Translations under genes and position numbers: made by a program
Part shown: in pieces, positions 46,309 to 54,717 of the stretch
Numbering within the stretch: the first letter of the stretch is position 1
Layout: each line of letters begins with the position of its first letter
The notes under the pieces: model-generated
What the model was told of the DNA's origin: nothing
The model's database searches: none
The model's input: the letters and a program-made list of their open reading frames with translations, nothing else
NCBI RefSeq assembly: GCF_021026315.1
Contig: NZ_JAJNCX010000001.1
Span: forward strand, 558,001-622,000
DNA from: Rhizobium sp. C4
GTDB lineage: Bacteria > Pseudomonadota > Alphaproteobacteria > Rhizobiales > Rhizobiaceae
Reading direction: 5' to 3'
Length of the DNA: 64,000 bases

Positions 46309-46596
46309 TCAGACAAGATCATCCAGATCGACATTCAGCGCGTGCGCAATCCGCCGCATCGCAGCCAAACTGCCGTCCTTCTTGCCACTTTCGATCTCGG
46401 ACAGATAAGGCGCGCTGATCTCGGCCTTTTCCGCCAAATCGCGGGCGGAAAGACCACGCAGGGCACGGTAGACGCGGATCGGGTTTTCACCGGCGATCAG
46501 GCGGTTGGCGAATTCGGCGGGCACGAGTTCGTCGCGGCCGGCAGCGATATCGGCCTTCACGCGATCTGCGGCTGCGATATCGGCCTGATCGCACAT
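46309..46596 (-). CDS. XRE-family helix-turn-helix protein (antitoxin-like, no toxin adjacent)
   Basis: A 95-residue protein. Its second half is an HTH_3 domain (VYRALRGLSARDLAEKAEIS and YLSEIESGKK). The N-terminal half, with GRDELVPAEFANRLIAGENP, resembles antitoxins that partner RelE/HigB toxins. AGGAGG lies 5 bases before the ATG. Upstream on this strand there are only about 110 bases before the end of cimA, and no toxin gene is visible. It may be an orphan antitoxin or an independent regulator. Confidence 0.75.
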   Translation of the reverse strand: MCDQADIAAADRVKADIAAGRDELVPAEFANRLIAGENPIRVYRALRGLSARDLAEKAEISAPYLSEIESGKKDGSLAAMRRIAHALNVDLDDLV

Positions 46597-46706
46597 ATCA
46601 GCCTCCTGAGAACAGAAACGCGTTACGTCTAAAGTCTCTCAAGATTATGCCGGAACAATTTTTCCGTGCAATAGTGATCGGCCACCTTCTCCTCAGGGGA
46701 AAGGGG

Positions 46707-48323
46707 TCACTCCGCCGCGACCTTCCCGGCCAATTCCCGGTTCTTCATCAACTTGTAGACAATACTATCCATCAGCGCCTGAAACGACGCGTCGATGATG
46801 TTGTCCGAGACGCCGACAGTCCACCATCTGGCGCCAGTATCGTCGGCGGATTCGATGAGGACGCGGGTGATGGCTTCGGTGCCGCCATTGAGGATACGGA
46901 CCTTGTAGTCCACCAGTTCGAGATCGGCGATTTCCGGCTGGTAGCGGCCGAGATCCTTGCGGATGGCGATATCAAGCGCGTTGACCGGGCCGTGGCCTTC
47001 GGCCACCGACATGACCGTTTGGCCGTCGATGACCGTCTTCACAACGGCTTCCGACACGGTCTTCAAATGACCATTGGCGTCGAAGCGGCGCTCGACCATG
47101 ACGCGGAAACTGTCGACCTGGAAGAAGTCCGGCACGGAGCCGAGCGTGCGCCGCGCCAGCAGTTCGAAGCTCGCATCCGCGCCCTCATAGGCATAGCCGG
47201 TCGCCTCGCGCTCCTTCACGATGGTGATCAGCGTATCGAGGCGCGGATCGTCCTTGCCGACCTCGATGCCGCGGCGCTTCAGCGCATTGATGAAATTTGA
47301 CTTGCCGCCCTGGTCCGACACCATGACCTTGCGCAGGTTGCCGACCGTTTCCGGCTCGACATGTTCATAGGTGCGCGGGTCCTTCAGCAGCGCCGAGGCG
47401 TGGATGCCGGCCTTGGTGGCGAAGGCCGAGGAGCCGACATAGGGCGCCTGCGTTTCGGGTGAACGGTTCAGCAGCTCGTCGAAATCGTGGCTGAGCTTGG
47501 TCAGACCCTGCAGCGCCTCGCGGTCGATGCAGGTTTCGAAGCGCTCGCTGAAGGCCGGCTTCAGGACAAGCGTCGGGATGATGGTCACGAGATTGGCATT
47601 GCCGCAGCGTTCGCCGATGCCGTTCAGCGTGCCCTGGATCTGGCGGACGCCTGCCTCGACCGCCGCGAGCGAATTGGCGATCGCCTGCCCCGTATCGTTA
47701 TGCGCATGGATGCCGAGCCGGTCGCCGGGCACGCCTGCAGCAATCACGGCGGCGACGATCTCGCGGACTTCCGACGGCTGCGTGCCGCCATTGGTGTCAC
47801 AGAGCACGATCCAGCGCGCGCCAGCCTCATAGGCCGTCTTCGCACAGGCGAGCGCGTAAGCCGGGTTCGCCTTGTAGCCATCGAAGAAATGCTCGCAATC
47901 GATCATCGCGCCCTTGCCGGCCTCAAGCGCTGCCTTGACCGAAAGCGTGATGCATTCGAGGTTTTCCTCGTTCGTGCAGCCGAGCGCGACCTTGACGTGA
48001 TAGTCCCAGCTCTTGGCGACGAAACAGATATGGTCCGACTTGGCGCGCAGCAGTTCGTTGAGCCCCGGATCGTTGGACACCGAGACGCCGGCGCGCTTCG
48101 TCATGCCGAAGGCGACGAAGCCGGCGCGGCCGGTGCGCTTCTTGGAAAAGAAAGCTGTGTCGGTCGGGTTCGCCCCCGGATAGCCGCCCTCGACATAGTC
48201 AAGGCCGAAGGCATCCAGCATATTGGCAATAGCAATCTTGTCCTCGACGGAAAAATCCACGCCGGGCGTCTGCTGCCCGTCGCGAAGGGTCGTGTCGAAG
48301 AGGTAGATGCGTTCTTTTGCCAT
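46707..48323 (-). CDS. cimA: Citramalate synthase (LeuA-like, CimA family)
   Basis: Condenses pyruvate (or a 2-oxo acid) with acetyl-CoA; CimA gives citramalate for isoleucine synthesis. The 538-residue protein opens with RIYLFDTTLRDGQQTPGV, the metal- and substrate-binding motif of the family. It contains HAHNDTGQAIANSLAAVEAG and GIGERCGNANL and has the C-terminal LeuA dimer regulatory domain (residues ~390-530). The branch with YVEGGYPGANPTD is annotated citramalate synthase. The start MAKERIYL is chosen; the frame extends 25 codons further into the preceding gene without support. Confidence 0.92.
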   Translation of the reverse strand: MAKERIYLFDTTLRDGQQTPGVDFSVEDKIAIANMLDAFGLDYVEGGYPGANPTDTAFFSKKRTGRAGFVAFGMTKRAGVSVSNDPGLNELLRAKSDHICFVAKSWDYHVKVALGCTNEENLECITLSVKAALEAGKGAMIDCEHFFDGYKANPAYALACAKTAYEAGARWIVLCDTNGGTQPSEVREIVAAVIAAGVPGDRLGIHAHNDTGQAIANSLAAVEAGVRQIQGTLNGIGERCGNANLVTIIPTLVLKPAFSERFETCIDREALQGLTKLSHDFDELLNRSPETQAPYVGSSAFATKAGIHASALLKDPRTYEHVEPETVGNLRKVMVSDQGGKSNFINALKRRGIEVGKDDPRLDTLITIVKEREATGYAYEGADASFELLARRTLGSVPDFFQVDSFRVMVERRFDANGHLKTVSEAVVKTVIDGQTVMSVAEGHGPVNALDIAIRKDLGRYQPEIADLELVDYKVRILNGGTEAITRVLIESADDTGARWWTVGVSDNIIDASFQALMDSIVYKLMKNRELAGKVAAE

Positions 48324-48334
48324 GGTAAGCTTCT

Positions 48335-48760
48335 CTAACTGGTCAGTCCGATGGGTAAAACATCCCATCTGTTCTCTTGCGCGTAAGCGGTCGTCCAATT
48401 CATCCCCGAAAACCGGGGATCAAACCTGACTCCGCTAACTTCATATTCATCCAGCTTTTCGTTTAAACGACTCTGGCTGAAAATAAAAAACCTATTCGAG
48501 GCACCTGCAGGAACGTAAGCAAGCACATAAAATAGATTGTCAGTTGGCTCTTTCTTCTTAATCTGCCAGAAGTTTTTCGACTTCTGGCCTTTGACATCGA
48601 TCAGAAATGTCTTCTTTCTGTCCGGAGAAAGAACGAACAAATCCGCCAATGGAGTATTGTGCCCCATCGTGAAACCGACATCGCAACCCAACTTGCAGAG
48701 CTCGCTCGCGACTGCGAATTGTGCGGCCCATTGGGTTTGATGGCGTGAACCAGCGGCCAT
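48335..48760 (-). CDS. PD-(D/E)XK nuclease-fold protein of unknown role
   Basis: A 141-residue protein. E20 in a first helix, D40 in PLADLFVLSP and D55-x-K57 in FLIDVKGQ give the full set of catalytic-type residues of the PD-(D/E)XK nuclease fold. GC is about 42 % over 48421-48660 by hand count, far below the ~60 % around it, a clear sign of transfer. It starts immediately at the pip stop and ends 12 bases before cimA, so it interrupts two housekeeping genes. No methylase or specificity subunit is adjacent. It could be a solitary endonuclease or a DNA-processing protein. Confidence 0.68.
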   Translation of the reverse strand: MAAGSRHQTQWAAQFAVASELCKLGCDVGFTMGHNTPLADLFVLSPDRKKTFLIDVKGQKSKNFWQIKKKEPTDNLFYVLAYVPAGASNRFFIFSQSRLNEKLDEYEVSGVRFDPRFSGMNWTTAYAQENRWDVLPIGLTS

Positions 48761-50085
<1,325 letters not shown>

Positions 50086-50127
50086 GTCCGTCATTCCCCT
50101 GATCGAACGGAAAAGCTGTACCGCGGG

Positions 50128-50314
50128 GTACCCCCCTCTGTCACTGCGTGACATCTCCCCCGCAAGGGGGGAGATTGGAGCAAGAGGGATACACCTCGCG
50201 AGACAATAAGCGCTTCCGCTTTCCGCGAGGTCGACTGAGACGGATCGAGGGTTGCCGCGATCTCCCGATCTCCCCCCTTGCGGGGGAGATGTCACGAAGT
50301 GACAGAGGGGGGTA
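50128..50314. repeat. MITE-like element with ~47-bp inverted terminal arms
   Basis: The left arm (50128-50174, starting GTACCCCCCTCTGTCACTGC) and right arm (50269-50314, ending CACGAAGTGACAGAGGGGGG and TAT) are near-perfect inverted copies. Each arm also holds its own hairpin (TCTCCCCC-gcaa-GGGGGAGA). The middle has a further 8-bp inverted pair, ACCTCGCG (50193-50200) and CGCGAGGT (50224-50231). No gene is inside. The arm sequence is a common rhizobial intergenic repeat. Confidence 0.75.
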
Positions 50315-50330
50315 TCACACGGCAAAGCGC

Positions 50331-50807
50331 TCACCGCCCCTCCGGCCATTCATCCGTGTCGTGATCCGGATGCTGGAACGATTTCAGATCGGCGAGGAAG
50401 GGCGCATTCGGCAGGTCCTCCTCCGTCGGATGCCCCGGCAGATCTGGCAGATGATCGACATAGGAGATCTTGGCCTCCGTGCCGTATTGCAGGGTGGGCA
50501 CGATGCGTTCGGGCTCATCGAAAGCCCCGATGGCGATTGCCATGCCGTCGGGCGCCTCATAGGTCAGCGGCGTGCCGCAGGCCTCGCAGAAGCCGCGCTG
50601 AACCACGCTCGACGACTGGAAATGTTTCGGTGCGCCGCGCGTCCAGCGGAAGTTCAGGCCGCGCACGGAGGCGAGCGGCGCATAGAAGCCGCCGAACGCC
50701 TTCTGGCACATGCGGCAATGGCAAATCGAGGCATCCTTCAGGTCGCCCTCGACACGAAAGCGGATCGCACCGCACTGGCAGCCGCCGGTATGAATGGTGT
50801 CAGACAT
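50331..50807 (-). CDS. GFA-family zinc protein (second of two)
   Basis: A 158-residue Mss4-like protein of the glutathione-dependent formaldehyde-activating (GFA) family. Zinc ligands are visible in [20 protein letters not shown] and FCEACGTPLTY. It is a paralog of the gene just upstream; both end in WQ/FQHPDHDT-x-x-WPE. The start ATG at 50807 has GGAGGAG upstream; a GTG two codons earlier would overlap that site. Enzymatic formaldehyde activation is doubtful for most members, so only the fold is assigned. Confidence 0.87.
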   Translation of the reverse strand: MSDTIHTGGCQCGAIRFRVEGDLKDASICHCRMCQKAFGGFYAPLASVRGLNFRWTRGAPKHFQSSSVVQRGFCEACGTPLTYEAPDGMAIAIGAFDEPERIVPTLQYGTEAKISYVDHLPDLPGHPTEEDLPNAPFLADLKSFQHPDHDTDEWPEGR

Positions 50808-50820
50808 GCGCACTCCTCCC

Positions 50821-51291
50821 TCAATCCTCGGGCCATGTCTCCGTGTCGTGATCGGGATGCTGCCAGCTGTCTATGCCGGCGAAGAACTCCGTCATGCCGG
50901 GGCTTTCGAAGGGCGGCTTGTCGAACAGGCGGTCGATCCACGGCAGGCGCTTGGAATGGTTGACCTGGATCTGCGGCTCGAACAGTTCCGGATGGTCGAA
51001 GGCGCCGATGGCAAGCTCGATGCCTTCCGGGTGGCGATAGGTCAGCGGCGTGCCGCATTTCTCGCAAAAGCCGCGATGCACCTGCTTGGACGAGCGGAAC
51101 CAGGTCGGCTGGCCGCGCGTCCAGGTCAGATGCGCCTGATCGGCCGTCACGAAGGCGCCGAAGAACGACCCGAACGCCTTCTGGCACATACGACAATGAC
51201 AGATCGACGGCCGCCCGAGATGGCCGGCACGAAACCGGACAGCGCCGCATTGGCAGCCGCCGGAATGATAGTCTAGCGCTTCACTTCCCAT
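50821..51291 (-). CDS. GFA-family zinc protein (first of two)
   Basis: A 156-residue GFA protein with [21 protein letters not shown] and [11 protein letters not shown] as zinc ligands. It is followed after 13 bases by its paralog, a tandem duplication. Its first 19 bases overlap the end of the short CysS-tail-like gene, so all three are likely one transcript. Confidence 0.87.
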   Translation of the reverse strand: MGSEALDYHSGGCQCGAVRFRAGHLGRPSICHCRMCQKAFGSFFGAFVTADQAHLTWTRGQPTWFRSSKQVHRGFCEKCGTPLTYRHPEGIELAIGAFDHPELFEPQIQVNHSKRLPWIDRLFDKPPFESPGMTEFFAGIDSWQHPDHDTETWPED

Positions 51292-51473
51292 GTCGTCACC
51301 CGCTCCCCGGTTGTCTTGTCCTTTGAATCCTTTAGCTGGATGCCTTGAGACGCCAGTTGATCGCGCAGGCGGTCGGCTTCGGCCTCGTTACCGGCTTTCA
51401 GCATTTCGGCGCGCATGGCGATCAGCGCTTCGATGCCGGCCGTCAGGGCGCGTTGCGGATCAGCGTCAGTCAT
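51273..51473 (-). CDS. Stand-alone CysS C-terminal-like small protein
   Basis: A 66-residue frame. Its sequence ([20 protein letters not shown] followed by [13 protein letters not shown]) matches the C-terminal tail of cysteinyl-tRNA synthetases, as in the cysS upstream ([20 protein letters not shown]). It has its own ATG with GGAG seven bases upstream, and its stop overlaps the GFA start. It may be a genuine small gene or a cysS fragment that kept its frame. Whether it binds tRNA-Cys or anything else is unknown. Confidence 0.62.
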   Translation of the reverse strand: MTDADPQRALTAGIEALIAMRAEMLKAGNEAEADRLRDQLASQGIQLKDSKDKTTGERVTTWEVKR

Positions 51474-51582
51474 TGTGACGCTCCAGCGCCCAAGTGGCCG
51501 TCATCCTCGCCCCTGTGGCGAGGATCTGCTGAGCGTGCTGCGGACTGGACGGTGCGGCTTATCACGGCCAGCGCAACGGGCG

Positions 51583-51708
51583 CCCTCTTCTCCCCCTGGG
51601 GAGAAGTGCCGAGCAGCGCGAGGCGATGAGGGGTCGGGATGGCACGGCGGTTATGGGAACCCCTCATCCGACCCTTCGGGCCACCTTCTCCCCAAGGGGA
51701 GAAGAGGG
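51583..51708. repeat. Inverted pair of a rhizobial intergenic repeat
   Basis: Two ~50-bp copies in opposite orientation: 51583-51636 (CCCTCTTCTCCCCCTGGGGA onward to GATGAGGGG) and 51659-51708 (CCCCTCATCCGACCCTTCGG onward to GAGAAGAGGG). Each contains a CTTCTCCCC/GGGGAGAAG hairpin. A third fragment with CATCCTCG...CGAGGAT hairpin precedes it at about 51500-51525. The element fills the gap between the cysS relic and the CysS-tail-like gene. Confidence 0.7.
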
Positions 51709-51723
51709 AGCGCGCGGCGGCCC

Positions 51724-51765
51724 TCACCGCTTGACCTCCCACGTTATGATACGCTCGCCGGTCAT
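51724..51765 (-). pseudogene. Relic of a second cysS 3' end
   Basis: Directly after the cysS stop, in the +1 frame, the minus strand encodes [13 protein letters not shown] and a stop. The same frame continues backwards into the last codons of cysS as DLEPKE. The sequence is a typical CysS ending, close to [13 protein letters not shown] of the stand-alone tail gene, and unlike the current cysS ending [12 protein letters not shown]. It looks like the tail of the original gene left behind when the 3' part of cysS was replaced. Confidence 0.6.
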
Positions 51766-53273
51766 TTCTTTCGGCTCCAAGTCGTTGTGCGCTTTCCCGT
51801 CTCAGGGTCTTTTCCATCTTTAACTTCAATGCCTTTCGCAACCAGCGCATCCCTGATTGCATCTGCGCTCTTGAATTCCTTCTCTTCCAAGAACTGCAAA
51901 CGCTGAAAAAGCAAAAGCTCGACTGAATCAGAATCAACAAATGATCTGTCAATGGAATGACGCCGATCCCATTCGGCAATGGGAAGTCTCAAGCCCAAGA
52001 ATGTTAGGCTCTCATCCATGTACCGATTGTTGACTTGCCCCGCGAGCCCACCAAACTTCGACATGAAATGCATAGTTTTCATCAATTCAGCCGAATTTAA
52101 ATCGTCGCAAAGCGCTTCTTCGACCTTCGGATGAATCCCCTGCGGCTTCCCATCGCTTTCGTCAGCAATAGCATTCCAGCGGCGTAGCAATCCTTCCGCC
52201 TCCTCCAACCTCTTCACGCTGAAATCGATCGGCTCGCGATAATGCGTCATCAGCATGGCCAGCCGCAGCACCTCGCCCGGCCATTTGCGACCACCGAACT
52301 TCTCCGTCTCCAGCAGCTCGTTGATGGTGACGAAGTTGCCCTCGGACTTGGACATCTTCTTGCCCTCGACCTGCAGGAAGCCGTTATGCATCCAGATGTT
52401 CGCCATCACGCCGGTGTCGAAGGCGCAGCAGGATTGGGCGATTTCGTTTTCGTGGTGCGGGAAGATCAGGTCGAGGCCGCCACCGTGGATGTCGAACTGG
52501 TGCGGGCGCGCCTTTGCCTTCGGGGAAAGCCGGTCCTTGATCTCCTGCCAGAGAAAGCGGTCGGACATGGCGGAGCATTCGATATGCCAGCCGGGGCGGC
52601 CGTAGATCGAGATGGTTTCGCCATCGACCGTGAACGCGGCGTCCCAGCCAGGCTGGTCGGCGGCACTTTCCTTCCAGAGCACGAAATCGGCAGGGCTCTT
52701 CTTGTGTGCCTCGACGGCGATGCGGGCGCCGGCCTGCTGGTCCTCCAGCTTGCGCTTGGAGAGCTCGCCATAGGCCTCCATCGACGGAACCGAGAAGAGC
52801 ACTTCCCTGCCCTCAGCACCGGTCGCGACATAGGCATGACCGCGGTCGATCAGCGACTGGGCAATCGCGATCATGCCGCCGATATTCTCCGTCGCGCGCG
52901 GCTGGACGGTCGGGGACAGGCAGCCGAGGGTCGCGACATCGGCGACATATTGCGTCTCGGTTTTCTCGGTGACGCGGCGAATCGCCTCGTTCAGGGAGAG
53001 ATCGGGGAAGTCGCGCAGCGCGCGTGCGTTGATCTTGTCGTCGACATCCGTGATGTTGCGAACATAGGTGACATGGTTTTCCCCATAGACGTGACGCAGC
53101 AGCCTGAAGAGCACATCGAAGACGATGGCGGGGCGCGCATTGCCGATATGGGCATAATCGTAAACGGTCGGGCCGCAGACATAGAGCCGCACGTTTTCGG
53201 CATCGATGGGTTCGAAAACCTGTTTTTCGCGGGCGAGCGTATTGTAGAATTTCAAGGTCGGCTGTTCAGCCAT
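51762..53273 (-). CDS. cysS: Cysteinyl-tRNA synthetase, with a GC-poor 3' third
   Basis: Charges tRNA-Cys. The 503-residue protein has HIGN (H42; class I HIGH motif), KKMSKSEGN, and zinc ligands including C33 and the GWHIECSAM and HHENEIAQS regions. The start [11 protein letters not shown] has an AAGGA-type ribosome binding site. GC by hand count is about 61 % over 52261-52560 but about 47 % over 51781-52140. The anticodon-binding C-terminal part (from about residue 360) therefore seems to come from another source. A relic tail follows the stop. A 14-codon leader frame with two Cys codons precedes it. Confidence 0.93.
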   Translation of the reverse strand: MAEQPTLKFYNTLAREKQVFEPIDAENVRLYVCGPTVYDYAHIGNARPAIVFDVLFRLLRHVYGENHVTYVRNITDVDDKINARALRDFPDLSLNEAIRRVTEKTETQYVADVATLGCLSPTVQPRATENIGGMIAIAQSLIDRGHAYVATGAEGREVLFSVPSMEAYGELSKRKLEDQQAGARIAVEAHKKSPADFVLWKESAADQPGWDAAFTVDGETISIYGRPGWHIECSAMSDRFLWQEIKDRLSPKAKARPHQFDIHGGGLDLIFPHHENEIAQSCCAFDTGVMANIWMHNGFLQVEGKKMSKSEGNFVTINELLETEKFGGRKWPGEVLRLAMLMTHYREPIDFSVKRLEEAEGLLRRWNAIADESDGKPQGIHPKVEEALCDDLNSAELMKTMHFMSKFGGLAGQVNNRYMDESLTFLGLRLPIAEWDRRHSIDRSFVDSDSVELLLFQRLQFLEEKEFKSADAIRDALVAKGIEVKDGKDPETGKRTTTWSRKK

Positions 53274-53302
53274 GTCCTTCTCCCGAAAGGCAAAAATAAG
53301 AT

Positions 53303-53327
53303 GAGACACCCGGCTGGCCGGGCGTTT
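53303..53327 (-). promoter_or_regulatory. Possible attenuator hairpin before cysS
   Basis: On the minus strand, CCCGG-ccag-CCGGG, with extra outer pairs, is followed after about ten bases by TTATTTTT. It lies between the leader frame and cysS. It is weak as a terminator because the T-run is offset. Confidence 0.3.
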
Positions 53328-53374
53328 TGAGCTCTGTTCTTTCGAGAGACGAAAACGGCCGGACCAGCGAGGCG

Positions 53375-53419
53375 CTAGTCGATAATCTTTCCGCAGATGA
53401 TGCAGCGATCCGTTTTCAT
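53375..53419 (-). CDS. Candidate cysS leader peptide (14 codons, Cys-Ile-Ile-Cys)
   Basis: The frame [14 protein letters not shown] begins 2 bases after the predicted transcription start of cysS, so it would be leaderless. Its two cysteine codons (TGC-ATC-ATC-TGC) sit in the middle. A leader rich in the cognate amino acid ahead of its synthetase gene is the classic layout of ribosome-mediated attenuation. Only two Cys codons are present, and no alternative RNA fold was verified. The CxxC could instead mark a tiny metal-binding peptide. Confidence 0.4.
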   Translation of the reverse strand: MKTDRCIICGKIID

Positions 53420-53427
53420 GGCGCCTT

Positions 53428-53455
53428 TTATTACCGCTTGCCTTCATTCCGTCAA
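53428..53455 (-). promoter_or_regulatory. Candidate promoter of cysS
   Basis: On the minus strand, TTGACG (53455-53450) and TAATAA (53433-53428) are 16 bases apart, a good match to the housekeeping consensus. Transcription would begin near 53421, leaving a leader of about 148 nt. Confidence 0.6.
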
Positions 53456-53495
53456 GCTGCCGCCGGGATCGAAATGTAGGGTTGATTTCGATCAG

Positions 53496-53523
53496 TTTAC
53501 TTAAGTCGAAACTGACGTAGAAT
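53496..53523 (+). promoter_or_regulatory. Candidate promoter of the 51-residue protein gene
   Basis: TTTACT (53496-53501), 16 bases, then TAGAAT (53518-53523), about 100 bases before the ATG. The sequence ACTTAAGT, also seen upstream at 4.66 kb, overlaps the -35. Confidence 0.4.
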
Positions 53524-53621
53524 ACACGCCGTCTTTCCGCCGTAATTTGCGGCGACAGGGCGCGCAACATAACGACACGTGCACAATAACAACACGTCCA
53601 AATGGGGCAAAGGAAACAACC

Positions 53622-53777
53622 ATGGCTGACAAGGCCGCGAGCAACGTCAACATCAACCTGGTCGATCAATACAAGCCGGTCGGCCTGAAGGCCGTTCTGG
53701 CGGCTGCATTGATGTGCGCCAACGACCCGAAGAAGAAGGGCGACCAGCCCGCCAAGACGGCCGGCAAGGTCGCCTGA
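53622..53777 (+). CDS. Small conserved protein (51 residues)
   Basis: A short basic protein, [20 protein letters not shown] followed by [20 protein letters not shown] and a Lys/Ala tail. AAAGGA lies 6 bases upstream of the ATG, a promoter is visible and a terminator follows, so it is a real transcription unit. I believe similar small proteins occur in Rhizobiaceae, but I know of no function. The longer frame from 53547 has no ribosome binding site. Confidence 0.72.
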   Translation: MADKAASNVNINLVDQYKPVGLKAVLAAALMCANDPKKKGDQPAKTAGKVA

Positions 53778-53823
53778 GGCTCAACTCGCGGCGATCACGC
53801 CGGGGGATGATCAATCAAAAGCA

Positions 53824-53860
53824 GGGCTGCCCGACGGAATGGTTGGGCGGCCCTCTTTTC
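53824..53860 (+). terminator. Terminator of the 51-residue protein gene
   Basis: GGGCTGCCC (53824-53832) pairs with GGGCGGCCC (53845-53853) with one wobble and is followed by TCTTTTC. Confidence 0.8.
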
Positions 53861-53894
53861 ATATGGAGCGAAGCCGGGCTGCACTGGAGCGAAT

Positions 53895-54578
53895 TCACCA
53901 GTATTCGGGCTTTCGCGCCGGCTTCTTGCGTGTCGCCACACGGTCGGGAAATTGGTGCGCTGACAGCTCTTTCGTCGTCACGTGCCGGCGAATCCAATCA
54001 GCATTGACCGTCAGCGAGCCCGGCGGCGGGCGATGGGCAGTCTCCCGGTGTGGAAGAATGAGGCCGAGCCGCATTTCTGGAAAATCCTCCCGTATCGCCC
54101 GAACAGCGGGGGCAAAATCGGTATCGGCGGAGACGAGGACAATCTGCTCTATACCGGCCTCCGGCATCGCCCCTGATCTGGACGCCGCGCGATACATCTC
54201 GATTGCAAGGCTGACATCCGTCTCTTTTTCTTCCAGCTTCCAGATGTCCGTCATGTTCAGCCGCGATGCCGGCGCATCGGACTGAAAGGCGGGTGCACGG
54301 GCAGGCTCCAGCTGATGCCGCCCTTCGTGGACAAGAACACCCTTTGCCAGCAAGGCCCGCAGATAGGCGCGCTGCGCATGAAGTGACGCTTCACCGCGCG
54401 ACGCAAGAGCCGGCTTTACAGGCGCCGTGAAGTAGGAAATCTGAACGAGATCGAAACCCGGGTCTTGAACACGCAGGATGTGACGCAAGAGCGCTGGAAG
54501 GTCGAGCCACTTATATGGCGTGCCGGCAACCAGACCGTAATAGAGATTGTAACCGTCGACAAAGCAATGGGTTCTCAC
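53895..54578 (-). CDS. NYN-domain (PIN-like) protein
   Basis: A 227-residue protein of the NYN/LabA nuclease superfamily. Acidic motifs are FVDGYNLYYG near the N-terminus, EEKETDVSLAIEMY in the middle and LVSADTDFAPAVRAI, the three conserved aspartate sites of the fold. A basic C-terminal tail (RKKPARKPEYW) may bind nucleic acid. The GTG at 54578 has GGAG 7 bases upstream; a longer frame would run through a terminator hairpin. RNase activity is likely from the family; the target is unknown. Confidence 0.83.
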   Translation of the reverse strand: MRTHCFVDGYNLYYGLVAGTPYKWLDLPALLRHILRVQDPGFDLVQISYFTAPVKPALASRGEASLHAQRAYLRALLAKGVLVHEGRHQLEPARAPAFQSDAPASRLNMTDIWKLEEKETDVSLAIEMYRAASRSGAMPEAGIEQIVLVSADTDFAPAVRAIREDFPEMRLGLILPHRETAHRPPPGSLTVNADWIRRHVTTKELSAHQFPDRVATRKKPARKPEYW

Positions 54579-54596
54579 GCCCAAACTCCGGATACG

Positions 54597-54622
54597 AAAA
54601 AACCGGCCAAGGCCGGTCTTTT
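54597..54622 (-). terminator. Terminator of the SRAP gene
   Basis: On the minus strand, ACCGGCC-tt-GGCCGGT is followed by TTTTT. It lies about 100 bases after the SRAP stop and just before the NYN start. The plus strand also has a TTTT after the hairpin. Confidence 0.78.
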
Positions 54623-54717
54623 CACCCTGATCGATGCCGAACTGAATCAACACTCTCAAGGTTGAGTAGTGTGATAATACTAGCCTGAAGCGCGCAGTTT
54701 GTCAAAGTTCGCAGACT

